The notes: a model not told the origin generated them from the sequence alone. Positions 18,576 to 28,161 are shown, numbered from the stretch's first letter. The stretch is 64,000 bases of DNA from Streptomyces gobiensis (GCF_021216675.1 NZ_CP086120.1:2524501-2588500); one strand, 5' to 3'. Numbers and translations are program-made.

Positions 18576-19400
18576 GTGGAAAAACAGTCGTTGCCTCGGA
18601 CAGCCGCCTTCTTCGATCTGGACAAGACGGTCATTGCGAAGTCGAGCACGCTCACCTTCAGCAAGTCGTTCTACCAAGGTGGCCTGATCAATCGCCGGGC
18701 CGTACTCCGCACTGCCTACGCCCAGTTCGTATACCTGGTGGGCGGCGCCGACCACGATCAGATGGAGCGGATGCGGGAGTATCTCTCCTCGCTCTGCCGG
18801 GGCTGGAACGTCCAGCAGGTCAAGGAGATCGTCGCCGAGACCATCCACGATCTCATCGACCCGATCATCTACGACGAGGCCGCGTCCCTCATCGAGGAGC
18901 ACCATCTCGCGGGCCGCGATGTCGTGATCGTCTCCACCTCCGGCTCCGAGGTCGTCCAGCCCATCGGGGAGTTGATCGGTGCCGACCGCGTGGTGGCGAC
19001 CCGGATGGTCGTCGAGGACGGCCGCTACACCGGCGAGGTGGCGTACTACGCCTACGGCCCGACCAAGGCCGAAGCCATCGCCGAGCTCGCCGAGTCCGAG
19101 GGATATGACCTCTCCCAGTGCTACGCCTACAGCGACTCGGCCACGGACGTTCCGATGCTGGAGTCGGTCGGCCATCCGCACGCGGTCAACCCCGACCGAG
19201 CCCTGCGCCGGGAGGCGATCATCCGCGACTGGCCGATCCTCTCCTTCTCCCGCCCGGTGCGGCTGAAGCAGCGGGTGCCCACGCTGTCGATGCCGCCTCG
19301 CCCGGTCCTCGCCGCAGCGGCCGCGGTGGGCGCCGCTGCCGCCACCGCCGGGCTGGTCTGGTACACCAGCAGACGCCGCGCCCGGTACGGCCTCCACTGA
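18576..19400 (+). CDS. HAD-IB family phosphatase
   Basis: The 274-aa protein begins at GTG 18576. Catalytic Asp residues are in FFDLDKT (about 13-19), motif II is VSTSGSE (about 113) and motif III is YSDSATDVPML (about 178). A C-terminal membrane anchor (AAAAVGAAAATAGLVWYTS) ends in basic residues, so the enzyme should face the cytoplasm. Relatives are annotated as phosphoserine-phosphatase-like, and Streptomyces orthologues as morphological-differentiation-associated proteins; the substrate is unknown. The Shine-Dalgarno is weak. A strong hairpin starts right after the stop. Confidence 0.88.
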   Translation: MEKQSLPRTAAFFDLDKTVIAKSSTLTFSKSFYQGGLINRRAVLRTAYAQFVYLVGGADHDQMERMREYLSSLCRGWNVQQVKEIVAETIHDLIDPIIYDEAASLIEEHHLAGRDVVIVSTSGSEVVQPIGELIGADRVVATRMVVEDGRYTGEVAYYAYGPTKAEAIAELAESEGYDLSQCYAYSDSATDVPMLESVGHPHAVNPDRALRREAIIRDWPILSFSRPVRLKQRVPTLSMPPRPVLAAAAAVGAAAATAGLVWYTSRRRARYGLH

Positions 19401-19425
19401 GGGTCCAGGAGGAGGTCCTGGACCC
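19401..19425 (+). terminator. Terminator of the HAD gene
   Basis: GGGTCCAGGA and TCCTGGACCC form a perfect 10-bp stem around GGAGG, starting one base after the stop codon. A short GGCCTCGTC tandem (three copies, about 19441-19468) follows. Confidence 0.85.
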
Positions 19426-19589
19426 TTGGACCCCTCGGACGGCCTCGTCGGCCTCGTCGGCCTCGGACGCCTCGCGGGCACACCTTGGGCGCCTTGTGAG
19501 TGGACCCTTTATGCCTGCTTAGCTCGTCTTCAGATGCTTTGAGCGCTTTAAGCGCCTTGCGGCGGTGTTCGCTGTTTGACCTGAAAAGT

Positions 19590-19868
19590 AAAGATCTGTG
19601 GCCAGGGCTTCCGCTTCACCCCTGAGCGTTGTACAAAGGACTCAAGGCCCGCGAGACCTACGGCAATCCGAGAGGATCACCGAAGAGGAACAAGGCCCAC
19701 GGACCGAGCATGAAAACCGGGAACCCACGCGACGCCGACCCGTCGATTACGGGCCTACCGCATCAGGTGACGGGCAAAGTCCCGACCTGATCGGAAACAA
19801 ATCGAGCACGCACTGGTACCCCGGTGGACATGCCAGCGGCGGCATCGATCCCAGACCGGTGTCGCCGC
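19590..19868 (+). ncRNA. Probable small RNA, 6S-like (scr3559 counterpart)
   Basis: No ORF occupies 19401-19930, yet the segment is structured. A nested hairpin ATCAGGT...CGGG/CCCG...ACCTGAT lies at about 19763-19795 and CCCGT/ACGGG at about 19739. A 12-bp stem at 19836-19847/19857-19868 has two pairs that are G-U only in the plus-strand RNA, so it is likely a terminator for plus-strand transcription. In S. coelicolor the conserved 6S-like RNA scr3559 lies next to SCO3559, whose counterpart is the next gene here. The 5' end is not fixed; TTGACC at about 19575 is a possible -35. Confidence 0.5.
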
Positions 19869-19930
19869 AACTCTGTCTGTGCCTCTGCCTGCGTCGCGCC
19901 TCTGTCTGCGTCCCGCGGCTCTTACCGCCC

Positions 19931-20824
19931 TTACGCCGCCCCGCGCTGTAGCGCCTCGCAGACCGCGGTGGACTCCCGCACCCCCAGTTCCACGGACCGC
20001 CCACAGTGCGTGATCCAGTCCACCATGCCCTCCGGAGTCCCGGAGGCGTAACCGTCCAGCGCCTGTAGGTAGGCATCCCGCCCCGGCTCCAGGTGCCCGA
20101 CCTCCGCCGGACAGATCGACTTCGGGTCCAGCCCACTGCCGACCAGGATGATCCTCTCCGCCGCCCGTGCGATCAGCCCGTTGTACGAGCCGAACGGCCG
20201 CAGTGTCAGCAGCTCCCCGTGCACGACCGAGGCCGTCACCAGCGCGGGCGCCGAGGATCCGGTGACGATGAGCTCGGCCAGCCCCTCAAGCCGCGCCGAC
20301 ACCGCACCGGCGGCTGGCAGTTCCAGCTGGACGAAGGGCTCATCGACCGGCTCCCCGGGCAGCCGCGGCCGCCCCACCGTGTCCGCCGTGTCCGCCGCGT
20401 CCGCGGGATCCCCGGGACCCGCCGCGGCCTTCGGAGCGGTGCCTCCCGCTGCCACCAAGTGCAGCCGCGCCAGCACCCGCAGCGGTGACTGCCGCCATAC
20501 GGAGAGCAGCTGCCCCGCCTCCGCGGTCACCCGTAGCGCGGCGCCCACCAGCCGGGCTTCCTCATCACCGCCGAAGTCGGAGCGTCGCCGCACCTCCTCC
20601 AGCGCCCAGTCCGCCCCCGCCAGCGCCGCCGAGGCGCGCGCCCCGCGCAGCACCGCCTCCGAGGTGACCTCGGCACTGCGCCGACGCATCACCCGGTGGC
20701 CGTAAACCCGGTCCACCGCCTTCCGTACCGATTCGACGGAGTCGGCCACCCCCGGCAGAGCGCCGAGCGGGGCCAGCGGGTCGGCAGGGTCGGCGGGGCC
20801 AGCGGGCTGAGGACTCGTACTCAT
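19931..20824 (-). CDS. Fic-like protein with degenerate active-site motif
   Basis: 297 aa starting MSTSPQPAG. Fic proteins carry HPFxxGNGRxxR; here the matching place reads RPFGSYNGLIARA (about residue 218), lacking the catalytic His and the ATP-anchoring Gly and Arg, so AMPylation is unlikely. Around residues 130-155 is a low-complexity Ala/Asp/Gly insert. Function unknown. It is divergent from the ATPase gene (85 bp between starts) and converges on the small RNA. Confidence 0.7.
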   Translation of the reverse strand: MSTSPQPAGPADPADPLAPLGALPGVADSVESVRKAVDRVYGHRVMRRRSAEVTSEAVLRGARASAALAGADWALEEVRRRSDFGGDEEARLVGAALRVTAEAGQLLSVWRQSPLRVLARLHLVAAGGTAPKAAAGPGDPADAADTADTVGRPRLPGEPVDEPFVQLELPAAGAVSARLEGLAELIVTGSSAPALVTASVVHGELLTLRPFGSYNGLIARAAERIILVGSGLDPKSICPAEVGHLEPGRDAYLQALDGYASGTPEGMVDWITHCGRSVELGVRESTAVCEALQRGAA

Positions 20825-20909
20825 GAGTACGACCCTACGCCCCACGATCGAGTGGTCTTCTTTCCGCGCTCCCGCCCAGCGCCGAGTGCGGACACGTACG
20901 CTAACGAAC

Positions 20910-21896
20910 ATGAAGATCGCTTTCGTAGGCAAGGGCGGCAGTGGCAAGACCACCCTGTCCTCTCTGTTCATCCGCCATCTCGCCGCTCACCGCATCCCTG
21001 TGATCGCGGTGGACGCCGACATCAACCAGCATCTGGGCGCCGCCCTGGGACTGGATGAAGCAGAGGCCGCCGCCCTGCCCGCGATGGGCGCCCATCTCCC
21101 CCTCATCAAGGAATACCTGCGCGGCACCAACCCCCGTATCGCCACCGCGCAGACCATGATCAAGACGACCCCGCCAGGCGAGGGCTCCCGGCTGCTCCGG
21201 ATTGATGAGGACAACCCCATCTACGACGCATGCGCCCGTCCCGTCACCCTCGAAGGCGACGACGTCCGGCTGCTGGCCACCGGCCCGTTCACCGAGTCCG
21301 ATCTCGGGGTCGCCTGCTATCACTCCAAGGTCGGCGCTGTCGAGCTCTGTCTCAACCATCTGGTGGACGGGCGTGGGGAGTTCATGGTCGTCGATATGAC
21401 GGCGGGCTCGGACTCCTTCGCCTCCGGCATGTTCACCCGCTTCGATATGACGTTCCTGGTCGCCGAGCCCACCCGTAAGGGCGTCTCCGTCTACCGGCAA
21501 TACCGCGATTACGCCCGCGACTTCGGCGTACCGCTCAAGGTCATCGGAAACAAGGTGCAGGGCCCGGATGATGTGGCGTATCTGCGCGAGGAGATCGGCG
21601 ATGATCTATTGATCACGGTCGGCCACTCGGACTGGGTCCGCACCATGGAGAAGGGCCGACCGCTTCCCTTCGCGCGGCTTGAGGAGCCCAACAGGCAGGC
21701 GCTGCATACTCTTTACGAGACGGCTGACGCAGCCTACGAGCGGCGTGACTGGGAGCGGTACACCCGGCAGATGGTGCACTTCCATCTGAAGAACGCGGAG
21801 AGCTGGGGCAACGCGAAGACGGGGGCTGATCTGGCCGCTCAGGTCGACCCCTCGTTTGTGCTGTGCGAGGAGCAGGCTGCTCCGCAGCCCGCGTAG
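20910..21896 (+). CDS. CooC/MinD-like P-loop ATPase
   Basis: 328 aa beginning MKIAFVGKGGSGKTT, a deviant Walker A with both lysines. Further matches are VIAVDADINQH (about 31-41), a switch-like VVDMTAGSDSF (about 152) and NKVQGP (about 205). This resembles CooC-type ATPases that load metal cofactors and other SIMIBI maturation ATPases. No cysteine pair for metal binding is obvious and no target enzyme is adjacent, so the role is open. ATG 20910 is fixed by the motif sitting at the N-terminus. Confidence 0.85.
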   Translation: MKIAFVGKGGSGKTTLSSLFIRHLAAHRIPVIAVDADINQHLGAALGLDEAEAAALPAMGAHLPLIKEYLRGTNPRIATAQTMIKTTPPGEGSRLLRIDEDNPIYDACARPVTLEGDDVRLLATGPFTESDLGVACYHSKVGAVELCLNHLVDGRGEFMVVDMTAGSDSFASGMFTRFDMTFLVAEPTRKGVSVYRQYRDYARDFGVPLKVIGNKVQGPDDVAYLREEIGDDLLITVGHSDWVRTMEKGRPLPFARLEEPNRQALHTLYETADAAYERRDWERYTRQMVHFHLKNAESWGNAKTGADLAAQVDPSFVLCEEQAAPQPA

Positions 21897-21957
21897 AGCA
21901 CCCCGCGTAGTGCGCCCCGCATAAAGCAACCCGCGTGAAGCAACCCGCGTAAAGAGG
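21888..21957. repeat. Five tandem degenerate 14-bp units
   Basis: Units of the form CCCGCGTRRAGCAA run head to tail from the last codons of the ATPase gene into the intergenic space. They differ at one to four positions. A GC hairpin (CCCGGG-rich, about 21975-22010) follows and may terminate both convergent genes. Confidence 0.65.
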
Positions 21958-22031
21958 TGGCTGGACGAGTCCCCGGGACCGGGCTCACCCCGGGCCCGGG
22001 TTCTCCAGGCCGCCCCGTGGGGCCAGCAGGG

Positions 22032-23324
22032 CTAGCCGGGCTGGCGTGTCGTGAACCGTTGCCAGCCCTGCTCTGGCTGTTCGCCCACGTCCAGGGTGCG
22101 TAGCTGGTTCAGCAGCTTCGGGTCCTGGGCGTCGAGCCAGTCGATGAGTTGGCGGAAGGAGACACACCGGACCTCGTCCTGGACGCATACCGTCTTGATG
22201 ACGTCCTCGACGGCCCGCATATAAATGCCGCCGTTCCAGTCGTTGAAGTGGTTACCGATGATCAGCGGCGCGCGGTTGCCGTGGTACGCACGGTCGAAGC
22301 CCTGGAGCAGGCCTTCCCGCGTCTGCCGTTCCCACTGGGGGTGCATGGCGGGGTCGCCGCTGCCCGGTCCGGACTGGTTGACCATGAAGTTGTAGTCCAT
22401 GGACAGCGTTTCGAAGGCCCGCCCCGGCATCGGGACCAGTTGTAGCGGCACATCCCACAGGCCCTGCTTCTTTCCCGGCCAGACCTGTTTGCCGATGCCG
22501 CTGGAGTCATAGCGGAAGCCCATCTCCGCCGCCGCCTTCAGCACATTCTGCTGCCCTTCCAGACAGGGCGTCCGACCGCCGACAAGCTCCTTGTCATAGT
22601 CAAAGGGCAGTGCGTCCGTGTCCGCCCAGCCGGTCGTGGTCTTCCAGTTCTTGACAAACCACTTGGCCTGCTCGATCTCGCTCTTCCACTGGTCGACCGT
22701 CCAGGTGCCGACACCGGTCGCGCCACAGAAGTGCCCGTTGAAGTGGGTGCCGATCTCACTGCCGTCCGTCCAGGCGCCACGCACCTGCTCCAGCGTCGCC
22801 CTGATGTTCTCGTCCTTGAGGTAGCCGATGGCGGACGCGCCTGCCCGGTGACCCGGCGGGTTGTAGCGCTTTGCCTCGCGCTCGGGCAGCAGATAGATGC
22901 CGCTGAGGAAGTACGTCATATGCGCGTCGTACCGCTTGCCGATCTTGCGGAAGTGGGAGAAGAGCTTGTTGCCGTCCTCACCGGCCCCGTCCCAGGAGAA
23001 GACCACGAACTGCGGCGGTTTCTCGCCCGGCTTCAGCTTCCTCATCGTCGGCTGGTTGGGCTGCGACCCCGTGAAGGACGTAGAGCCATCGCCGATGACC
23101 TTGGGCTGAAAGGGCTTGCCAGCCAGCAGTTCGTCGAGCTTGTTGGTCTTGCCGGACCCATTGGCCTTACCGGACCCGTTGGACTTGCCGGTCGCGCTGC
23201 TCTTCTCGCTGTTGTCCGCTGATGACCCGCTCCCACAGCCGACTGCCAGCGTGGCCATCGCCGCCGTCATGGCCACCATGGTCATGCCAGCGGTGCCGCC
23301 AGCGAATCTCCGCACGCCTGCCAT
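22032..23324 (-). CDS. Secreted lipoprotein with polysaccharide-deacetylase-like fold
   Basis: 430 aa from ATG 23324 (GAGGTGG upstream). The lipoprotein signal ends in LAVGC (Cys about 30), then a Ser/Gly/Lys linker of repeated GSGK units. The body resembles NodB-type deacetylases: FVVFSWDGAGED for the catalytic Asp motif, GSEIGTHFNGHFCG for the metal-binding His pair, and a late IIGNHFNDW. The aspartate pair of canonical NodB (TFDDGP) is altered, so activity should be tested. Expected outside the membrane, acting on cell-wall or capsular glycan. It stands alone. Confidence 0.8.
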   Translation of the reverse strand: MAGVRRFAGGTAGMTMVAMTAAMATLAVGCGSGSSADNSEKSSATGKSNGSGKANGSGKTNKLDELLAGKPFQPKVIGDGSTSFTGSQPNQPTMRKLKPGEKPPQFVVFSWDGAGEDGNKLFSHFRKIGKRYDAHMTYFLSGIYLLPEREAKRYNPPGHRAGASAIGYLKDENIRATLEQVRGAWTDGSEIGTHFNGHFCGATGVGTWTVDQWKSEIEQAKWFVKNWKTTTGWADTDALPFDYDKELVGGRTPCLEGQQNVLKAAAEMGFRYDSSGIGKQVWPGKKQGLWDVPLQLVPMPGRAFETLSMDYNFMVNQSGPGSGDPAMHPQWERQTREGLLQGFDRAYHGNRAPLIIGNHFNDWNGGIYMRAVEDVIKTVCVQDEVRCVSFRQLIDWLDAQDPKLLNQLRTLDVGEQPEQGWQRFTTRQPG

Positions 23325-23572
23325 CGGTCCACCTCGCACTCGTTTACGGCACACAGCCCCCAATCCGCCGTAAACGTCGCATAAACGTAGAAATAGGCCA
23401 GTATGACAAGCCGTCTTATCGCGCTATTCACCCGTTAGGTAGAACGCTCGACTCATTTGCCTGTGATCACTTCCCGAGCGGCTTTACCCGCCATTACGAT
23501 TCGTTTACCTCCACTTGGGAGTAATCAGAACTGCACAGACCGTGACGGATTCTTGCGACGGAGACGGAAAAG

Positions 23573-25945
23573 ATGTCCGCCTGCGCCCCTGCCCAAAGCT
23601 TCAACGCCGCCCGCCGACAACGCCCGGGCAGCCGACGAGCCGCCGATCTCTCCGCGTCGATCTCCGTCTTCCTGATCGCGCTTCCGCTCTCCCTCGGTAT
23701 CGCGCTGGCCACCGGCGCCCCGCTGCAGGCCGGACTGGTCGCCGCGGCCGTGGGCGGCATCGTCGTTGGCCTGCTGGGTGGTGCGCCCTTGCAGGTCAGC
23801 GGACCGGCGGCCGGGCTCACCGTGGTCACCGCCGAGCTGATCCAGCTGTACGGCTGGCGCACCACCTGCGCCATCACGATCATCGCCGGGCTCACCCAGC
23901 TCGGCCTGGCCTATCTACGCGTAGCCCGTTCCGCGCTGATGGTCAGCCCCGCGATCGTGCACGGCATGCTCGCCGGTATCGGGGTCACCATCGCCCTCGC
24001 CCAGCTGCACATCGTGCTCGGCGGCAGCCCCGAGAGCTCGGCCATCGCCAATGTGAAGGCACTCCCCCAGCAGCTCTCCGACCCGCACCCCGCCGCCCTG
24101 TCGGTCAGCGTGCTCACCATCGCCGTGCTGCTGCTCTGGCCACGGCTACGGGGCCGGACCGGCCAGCTTGCACGCAAGGCCCCGGGTGCGCTGGTCGCCG
24201 TGGTCCTGGCCACCGCGTTCGCCAGCCTCGCCGGGCTGCATCTGCCCCGGGTCGAGCTGCCCTCCTGGCGCAGCCACGCGCTGCCCGAGATGCCGCACGG
24301 GCCAGTGCTCGGACTGCTCGCCGCCGTGCTCACCATCACCTTGGTGGCAAGCGTCGAATCACTGCTGTCCGCGGTCGCCATCGACAAGCTGGCCGCCGCC
24401 CGCAAGGGTGCCGACCGGGTGCCGCGGGCCGATCTGGACAAGGAGCTGCGCGGCCAGGGCGCGGCCAATGTGGTCTCCGGCGCGCTCGGGGGGCTGCCCA
24501 TCACCGGGGTCGCGGTGCGCAGTACGGCGAATGTGCGGGCGGGCGCGGTCAGCCGTAACTCCACGATTCTGCATGGGATCTGGGTGCTGCTCGCCACCGG
24601 GCTGGCGGTCGCCCTGCTGGAGCTGATTCCGCTGGCCGCGCTGGCCGCGCTGGTGATGGTGATCGGTGTCCAGATGGTCAATCTGACCCATATCCGCAGC
24701 GTCACCCGGCACCGTGAGGTGCTGGTCTATCTCGCTACCACGGTGGCCGTGGTGCTGCTCGGGGTGCTGGAAGGGGTGGCGATCGGTGTCGCGGTGGCGA
24801 TCGCGGTCGCCCTGCACCGGCTGGCGCACACCCGGATCACCCATGAGCCGGGCGGGGCCGACGGTCCGGAGGGGGCAGCTCACCGGGTGCTGGTACGGGG
24901 CCAGTTGACGTTTCTCGCCGTGCCACGGCTCAGCCGGACACTGGGCCAGCTGCCGGAAGGGTGCAAGGTCGTCGTGGAGCTGGACGGCTCCTTTATGGAT
25001 CACGCGGCATACGAGACGCTCCAGGACTGGCGGACCGCCCATACCGCCCACGGCGGCGAGGTCGACATCACCGGCCGCGCCGGGGCACGCATCGCGGAGC
25101 CCACGACCGCACACAGCTGCACCCCCTGGACCCCCTGGCGCAACCACCACTGCACCCGCCCTCAGACAGAGCCCGATGCGGAGCTCTCGCCCAGTTCCCG
25201 GCCCGAACGGCGCGGCCAGCTGCTGGGGGGCGTACGGAACTTCCAGCGGATCACCGCACCGCTGGTACGTGAGGAGCTGGCGCGGTTGGCCCGTGATGGC
25301 CAGCAGCCCTCGCATCTCTTTCTGACCTGCGCCGACTCCCGGCTGGTCACCAGCATGATCACCTCCAGCGGTCCGGGTGATCTGTTCACCGTGCGCAATA
25401 TCGGCAATCTGGTGCCGCCACCCGGCCGGGAGGTCAGCGACCACTCGGTGGCGGCAGCGATCGAGTACGCCGTCCAGGTCCTGAAGGTCGGCTCCATCAC
25501 GATCTGTGGGCACTCCGGCTGTGGCGCCATGCAGGCGCTGCACGCCAGCCGCCAGGCCACCGCTCAGCCCAGCACGGGTCAGTGCGCCGCCTCCGCCGCG
25601 CTCCCCACCTCGCTCTCCCGCTGGCTCAGCCATGGCCAGCCGAGTCTGGAGCGGCTGTCCGCACAGCTGCACTCGCCCCGTGGCTCGGCGCCACGGATCG
25701 CCGACCGCGTGACGACCGATGAGATCGAGGCACTCTCTTTGACCAATGTGATCCAGCAGTTGGAGCATTTGCGGGCCCATGAGTGTGTCTCCAAGCGGAT
25801 CGCTGAGGGCTCGCTGGAGCTCCACGGCATGTATTTCCATGTCGGCGAGGCGCAGGCGTATGTGCTCGACAGCTCTTCCGACCCCTCTGGCCCCTCTGGC
25901 CCCTCCAGTCAGGGGGCCGTCTTCACCCCGGTACGAGCCGTCTGA
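23573..25945 (+). CDS. SulP transporter fused to beta-carbonic anhydrase
   Basis: 790 aa in three parts: a SulP anion-transporter membrane domain (about 20-400, SISVFLIALPLSLGIALATG at its start), a STAS domain (about 430-510), and a complete beta-carbonic anhydrase (about 545-780). Zinc ligands are visible as TCADSRL and GHSGCGAM. The natural reading is bicarbonate import coupled to CO2/HCO3- interconversion. The CA ends in a Ser/Pro repeat tail. Upstream 23325-23572 holds the divergent promoters. The Shine-Dalgarno GGAGACGG lies before ATG 23573. Confidence 0.94.
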   Translation: MSACAPAQSFNAARRQRPGSRRAADLSASISVFLIALPLSLGIALATGAPLQAGLVAAAVGGIVVGLLGGAPLQVSGPAAGLTVVTAELIQLYGWRTTCAITIIAGLTQLGLAYLRVARSALMVSPAIVHGMLAGIGVTIALAQLHIVLGGSPESSAIANVKALPQQLSDPHPAALSVSVLTIAVLLLWPRLRGRTGQLARKAPGALVAVVLATAFASLAGLHLPRVELPSWRSHALPEMPHGPVLGLLAAVLTITLVASVESLLSAVAIDKLAAARKGADRVPRADLDKELRGQGAANVVSGALGGLPITGVAVRSTANVRAGAVSRNSTILHGIWVLLATGLAVALLELIPLAALAALVMVIGVQMVNLTHIRSVTRHREVLVYLATTVAVVLLGVLEGVAIGVAVAIAVALHRLAHTRITHEPGGADGPEGAAHRVLVRGQLTFLAVPRLSRTLGQLPEGCKVVVELDGSFMDHAAYETLQDWRTAHTAHGGEVDITGRAGARIAEPTTAHSCTPWTPWRNHHCTRPQTEPDAELSPSSRPERRGQLLGGVRNFQRITAPLVREELARLARDGQQPSHLFLTCADSRLVTSMITSSGPGDLFTVRNIGNLVPPPGREVSDHSVAAAIEYAVQVLKVGSITICGHSGCGAMQALHASRQATAQPSTGQCAASAALPTSLSRWLSHGQPSLERLSAQLHSPRGSAPRIADRVTTDEIEALSLTNVIQQLEHLRAHECVSKRIAEGSLELHGMYFHVGEAQAYVLDSSSDPSGPSGPSSQGAVFTPVRAV

Positions 25946-26126
25946 CCGTCCGCTGTCCGTCCTCCCCGGCATTACCGCTGGGCGGTGCCTCCAGCCGTTC
26001 GCGGAGGGGGATAACCGTTCGCCGCAACAGGTCTAAACCACTTGCCTGAGGGCCCTTGTCAGGGCCCCAGCGAGCTGCTGAGGTATGAGCTGGGACACAG
26101 CGCACACCCTGGGAAAGGGAGATGTC

Positions 26127-28091
26127 GTGAGCAACGAAAGCCTGGCCAATCTGCTCAAGGAGGAGCGGAGGTTCGAGCCGCCCGCCGAGCTGGCTGCCGA
26201 CGCCAATGTGACCGCTGAGGCGTATGAGCAGGCGAAGGCCGACCGGTTGGGCTTCTGGGCCAAGCAGGCCCGTCGGCTGAGCTGGGACACCGAGCCCACC
26301 GAAACACTTGACTGGTCCAACCCGCCGTTCGCGAAGTGGTTCCAGGACGGCAAGCTCAATGTCGCCTACAACTGCGTCGACCGGCATGTCGAGGCCGGCC
26401 ACGGCGACCGGGTCGCCCTGCACTTCGAGGGTGAGCCGGGCGACAGCCGTACGACCACCTACGCCGAGCTGCAACGCGAGGTGGCCAGGGCCGCCCACGC
26501 GCTGACCGAGCTCGGCGTCGAGGCCGGTGACCGGGTGGCCATCTATATGCCGATGATCCCGGAGACGGTCGTCGCCATGCTGGCCTGTGCCCGGATCGGC
26601 GCACCGCACTCGGTGGTCTTCGGCGGCTTCTCCGCCGACGCGCTGGCGACCCGTATCGAGGACGCCGACGCCCGGGTCGTCATCACGGCAGACGGCGGCT
26701 ACCGCAAGGGCGGGGCGAGCGCGCTCAAGCCCGCCGTGGATGAGGCCGTCGAGCGGGCCGGCCAGGTCCGCCATGTGCTGGTCGTACGCCGCACGGGCCA
26801 GGAGGTCGGCTGGACGGAGGGCCGCGATGTGTGGTGGCACGAGGCCGTCGAGCGCCAGCCCGAGCAGCACACCCCGCAGGCATTCGACGCCGAGCATCCG
26901 CTCTTCATCCTCTACACCTCCGGTACGACCGGTAAGCCGAAGGGCATCCTGCACACCACGGGCGGCTATCTGACCCAGGCCGCCTACACCCACCACGCCG
27001 TCTTCGACCTCAAGCCCGAGTCGGATGTCTTCTGGTGCACCGCCGACGTCGGCTGGGTGACCGGCCACTCCTACATCGTCTACGGGCCGCTGGCCAATGG
27101 CGCGACCGAGGTGCTGTACGAGGGAACCCCGGACACCCCGCACAAGGGACGCTGGTGGGAGATCGTGCAGAAATACGGCGTCACCCTCTTCTACACCGCG
27201 CCGACCGCGATCCGCGCCTGCATGAAGTGGGGCGATGAGATCCCGGCGAAGTTCGATCTGTCCTCGCTACGGCTGCTGGGCTCGGTCGGGGAGCCGATCA
27301 ACCCGGAGGCGTGGGTCTGGTACCGGCAGCACATCGGTGCCGACCGCACACCGATCGTGGACACCTGGTGGCAGACGGAGACCGGTGCGATCATGATCAG
27401 CCCGCTGCCCGGGGTCACCGCGACCAAGCCCGGCTCTGCTCAGGTGCCGCTGCCCGGTATTTCGGCGACCGTCATCGATGACGAGGCGCGCGAGGTGCCG
27501 GACGGCGGTGGCGGCTATCTCGTCCTGACCGAGCCGTGGCCGTCCATGCTCCGTACCATCTGGGGCGACGACCAGCGCTACCTCGACACCTACTGGTCAC
27601 GCTTCGAGGGCAAGTACTTCGCGGGCGACGGCGCCAAGAAGGACGAGGACGGCGACATCTGGCTGCTGGGCCGGGTCGATGATGTGATGCTGGTCTCCGG
27701 CCACAACATCTCGACCACCGAGGTCGAGTCCGCGCTGGTCTCCCACCCCTCGGTCGCCGAGGCCGCGGTCGTCGGCGCCGCGGATCCGCAGACCACCCAG
27801 GCAATCTGCGCCTTTGTGATCCTGCGCGGCACCACCGCGGCGGGCGCGGAGGGTGAGGACCTGGTCGAGGAGCTGCGCGCGCATGTCACCAAACAGCTCG
27901 GCGCGATCGCCAAGCCGAAGCGGATCCTGCCGGTCGCCGAGCTGCCGAAGACCCGTTCCGGCAAGATCATGCGGCGGCTGCTGCGCGATGTCGCCGAGAA
28001 CCGCGAGCTGGGCGATGTGACCACGCTGACCGATTCCTCGGTGATGGAGCTCATTCAGAGCAAGCTGCCCAGCGCCTCCAGCGAGGACTGA
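26127..28091 (+). CDS. acs: Acetyl-CoA synthetase (AMP-forming)
   Basis: Activates acetate to acetyl-CoA through acetyl-AMP. 654 aa from GTG 26127 (AAGGGAG upstream; product starts MSNESLANLL), the usual length. The P-loop-like A3 motif is YTSGTTGKPKG (about 265-275), A5 is WWQTETG (about 416), A8 is DIWLLGRVDDVMLVSGHNIS (about 510-529), and A10 is PKTRSGKIMRR, with the catalytic Lys that is acetylated in enzymes of this family. The in-frame ATG 26085 is less likely. A strong terminator follows. Confidence 0.97.
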   Translation: MSNESLANLLKEERRFEPPAELAADANVTAEAYEQAKADRLGFWAKQARRLSWDTEPTETLDWSNPPFAKWFQDGKLNVAYNCVDRHVEAGHGDRVALHFEGEPGDSRTTTYAELQREVARAAHALTELGVEAGDRVAIYMPMIPETVVAMLACARIGAPHSVVFGGFSADALATRIEDADARVVITADGGYRKGGASALKPAVDEAVERAGQVRHVLVVRRTGQEVGWTEGRDVWWHEAVERQPEQHTPQAFDAEHPLFILYTSGTTGKPKGILHTTGGYLTQAAYTHHAVFDLKPESDVFWCTADVGWVTGHSYIVYGPLANGATEVLYEGTPDTPHKGRWWEIVQKYGVTLFYTAPTAIRACMKWGDEIPAKFDLSSLRLLGSVGEPINPEAWVWYRQHIGADRTPIVDTWWQTETGAIMISPLPGVTATKPGSAQVPLPGISATVIDDEAREVPDGGGGYLVLTEPWPSMLRTIWGDDQRYLDTYWSRFEGKYFAGDGAKKDEDGDIWLLGRVDDVMLVSGHNISTTEVESALVSHPSVAEAAVVGAADPQTTQAICAFVILRGTTAAGAEGEDLVEELRAHVTKQLGAIAKPKRILPVAELPKTRSGKIMRRLLRDVAENRELGDVTTLTDSSVMELIQSKLPSASSED

Positions 28092-28118
28092 GACGGGCCG
28101 GTTTAGACGCAAAGCGGG

Positions 28119-28161
28119 GTGAAGGGCTCCGGGGAGAGGTCTCCTCTCCGGAGCCCTTCAC
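28119..28161 (+). terminator. Terminator of acs
   Basis: Arms 28119-28139 and 28143-28161 pair over about 19 bases (GTGAAGGGCTCCGG... with CCGGAGCCCTTCAC) with a two-base bulge and a 3-base loop, 28 bp past the acs stop. Confidence 0.85.

Noticed and set aside
21888..21957. CRISPR-like repeat series
   Set aside because: Units are 14 bp, adjoining and degenerate with no spacers, and no cas genes are present.
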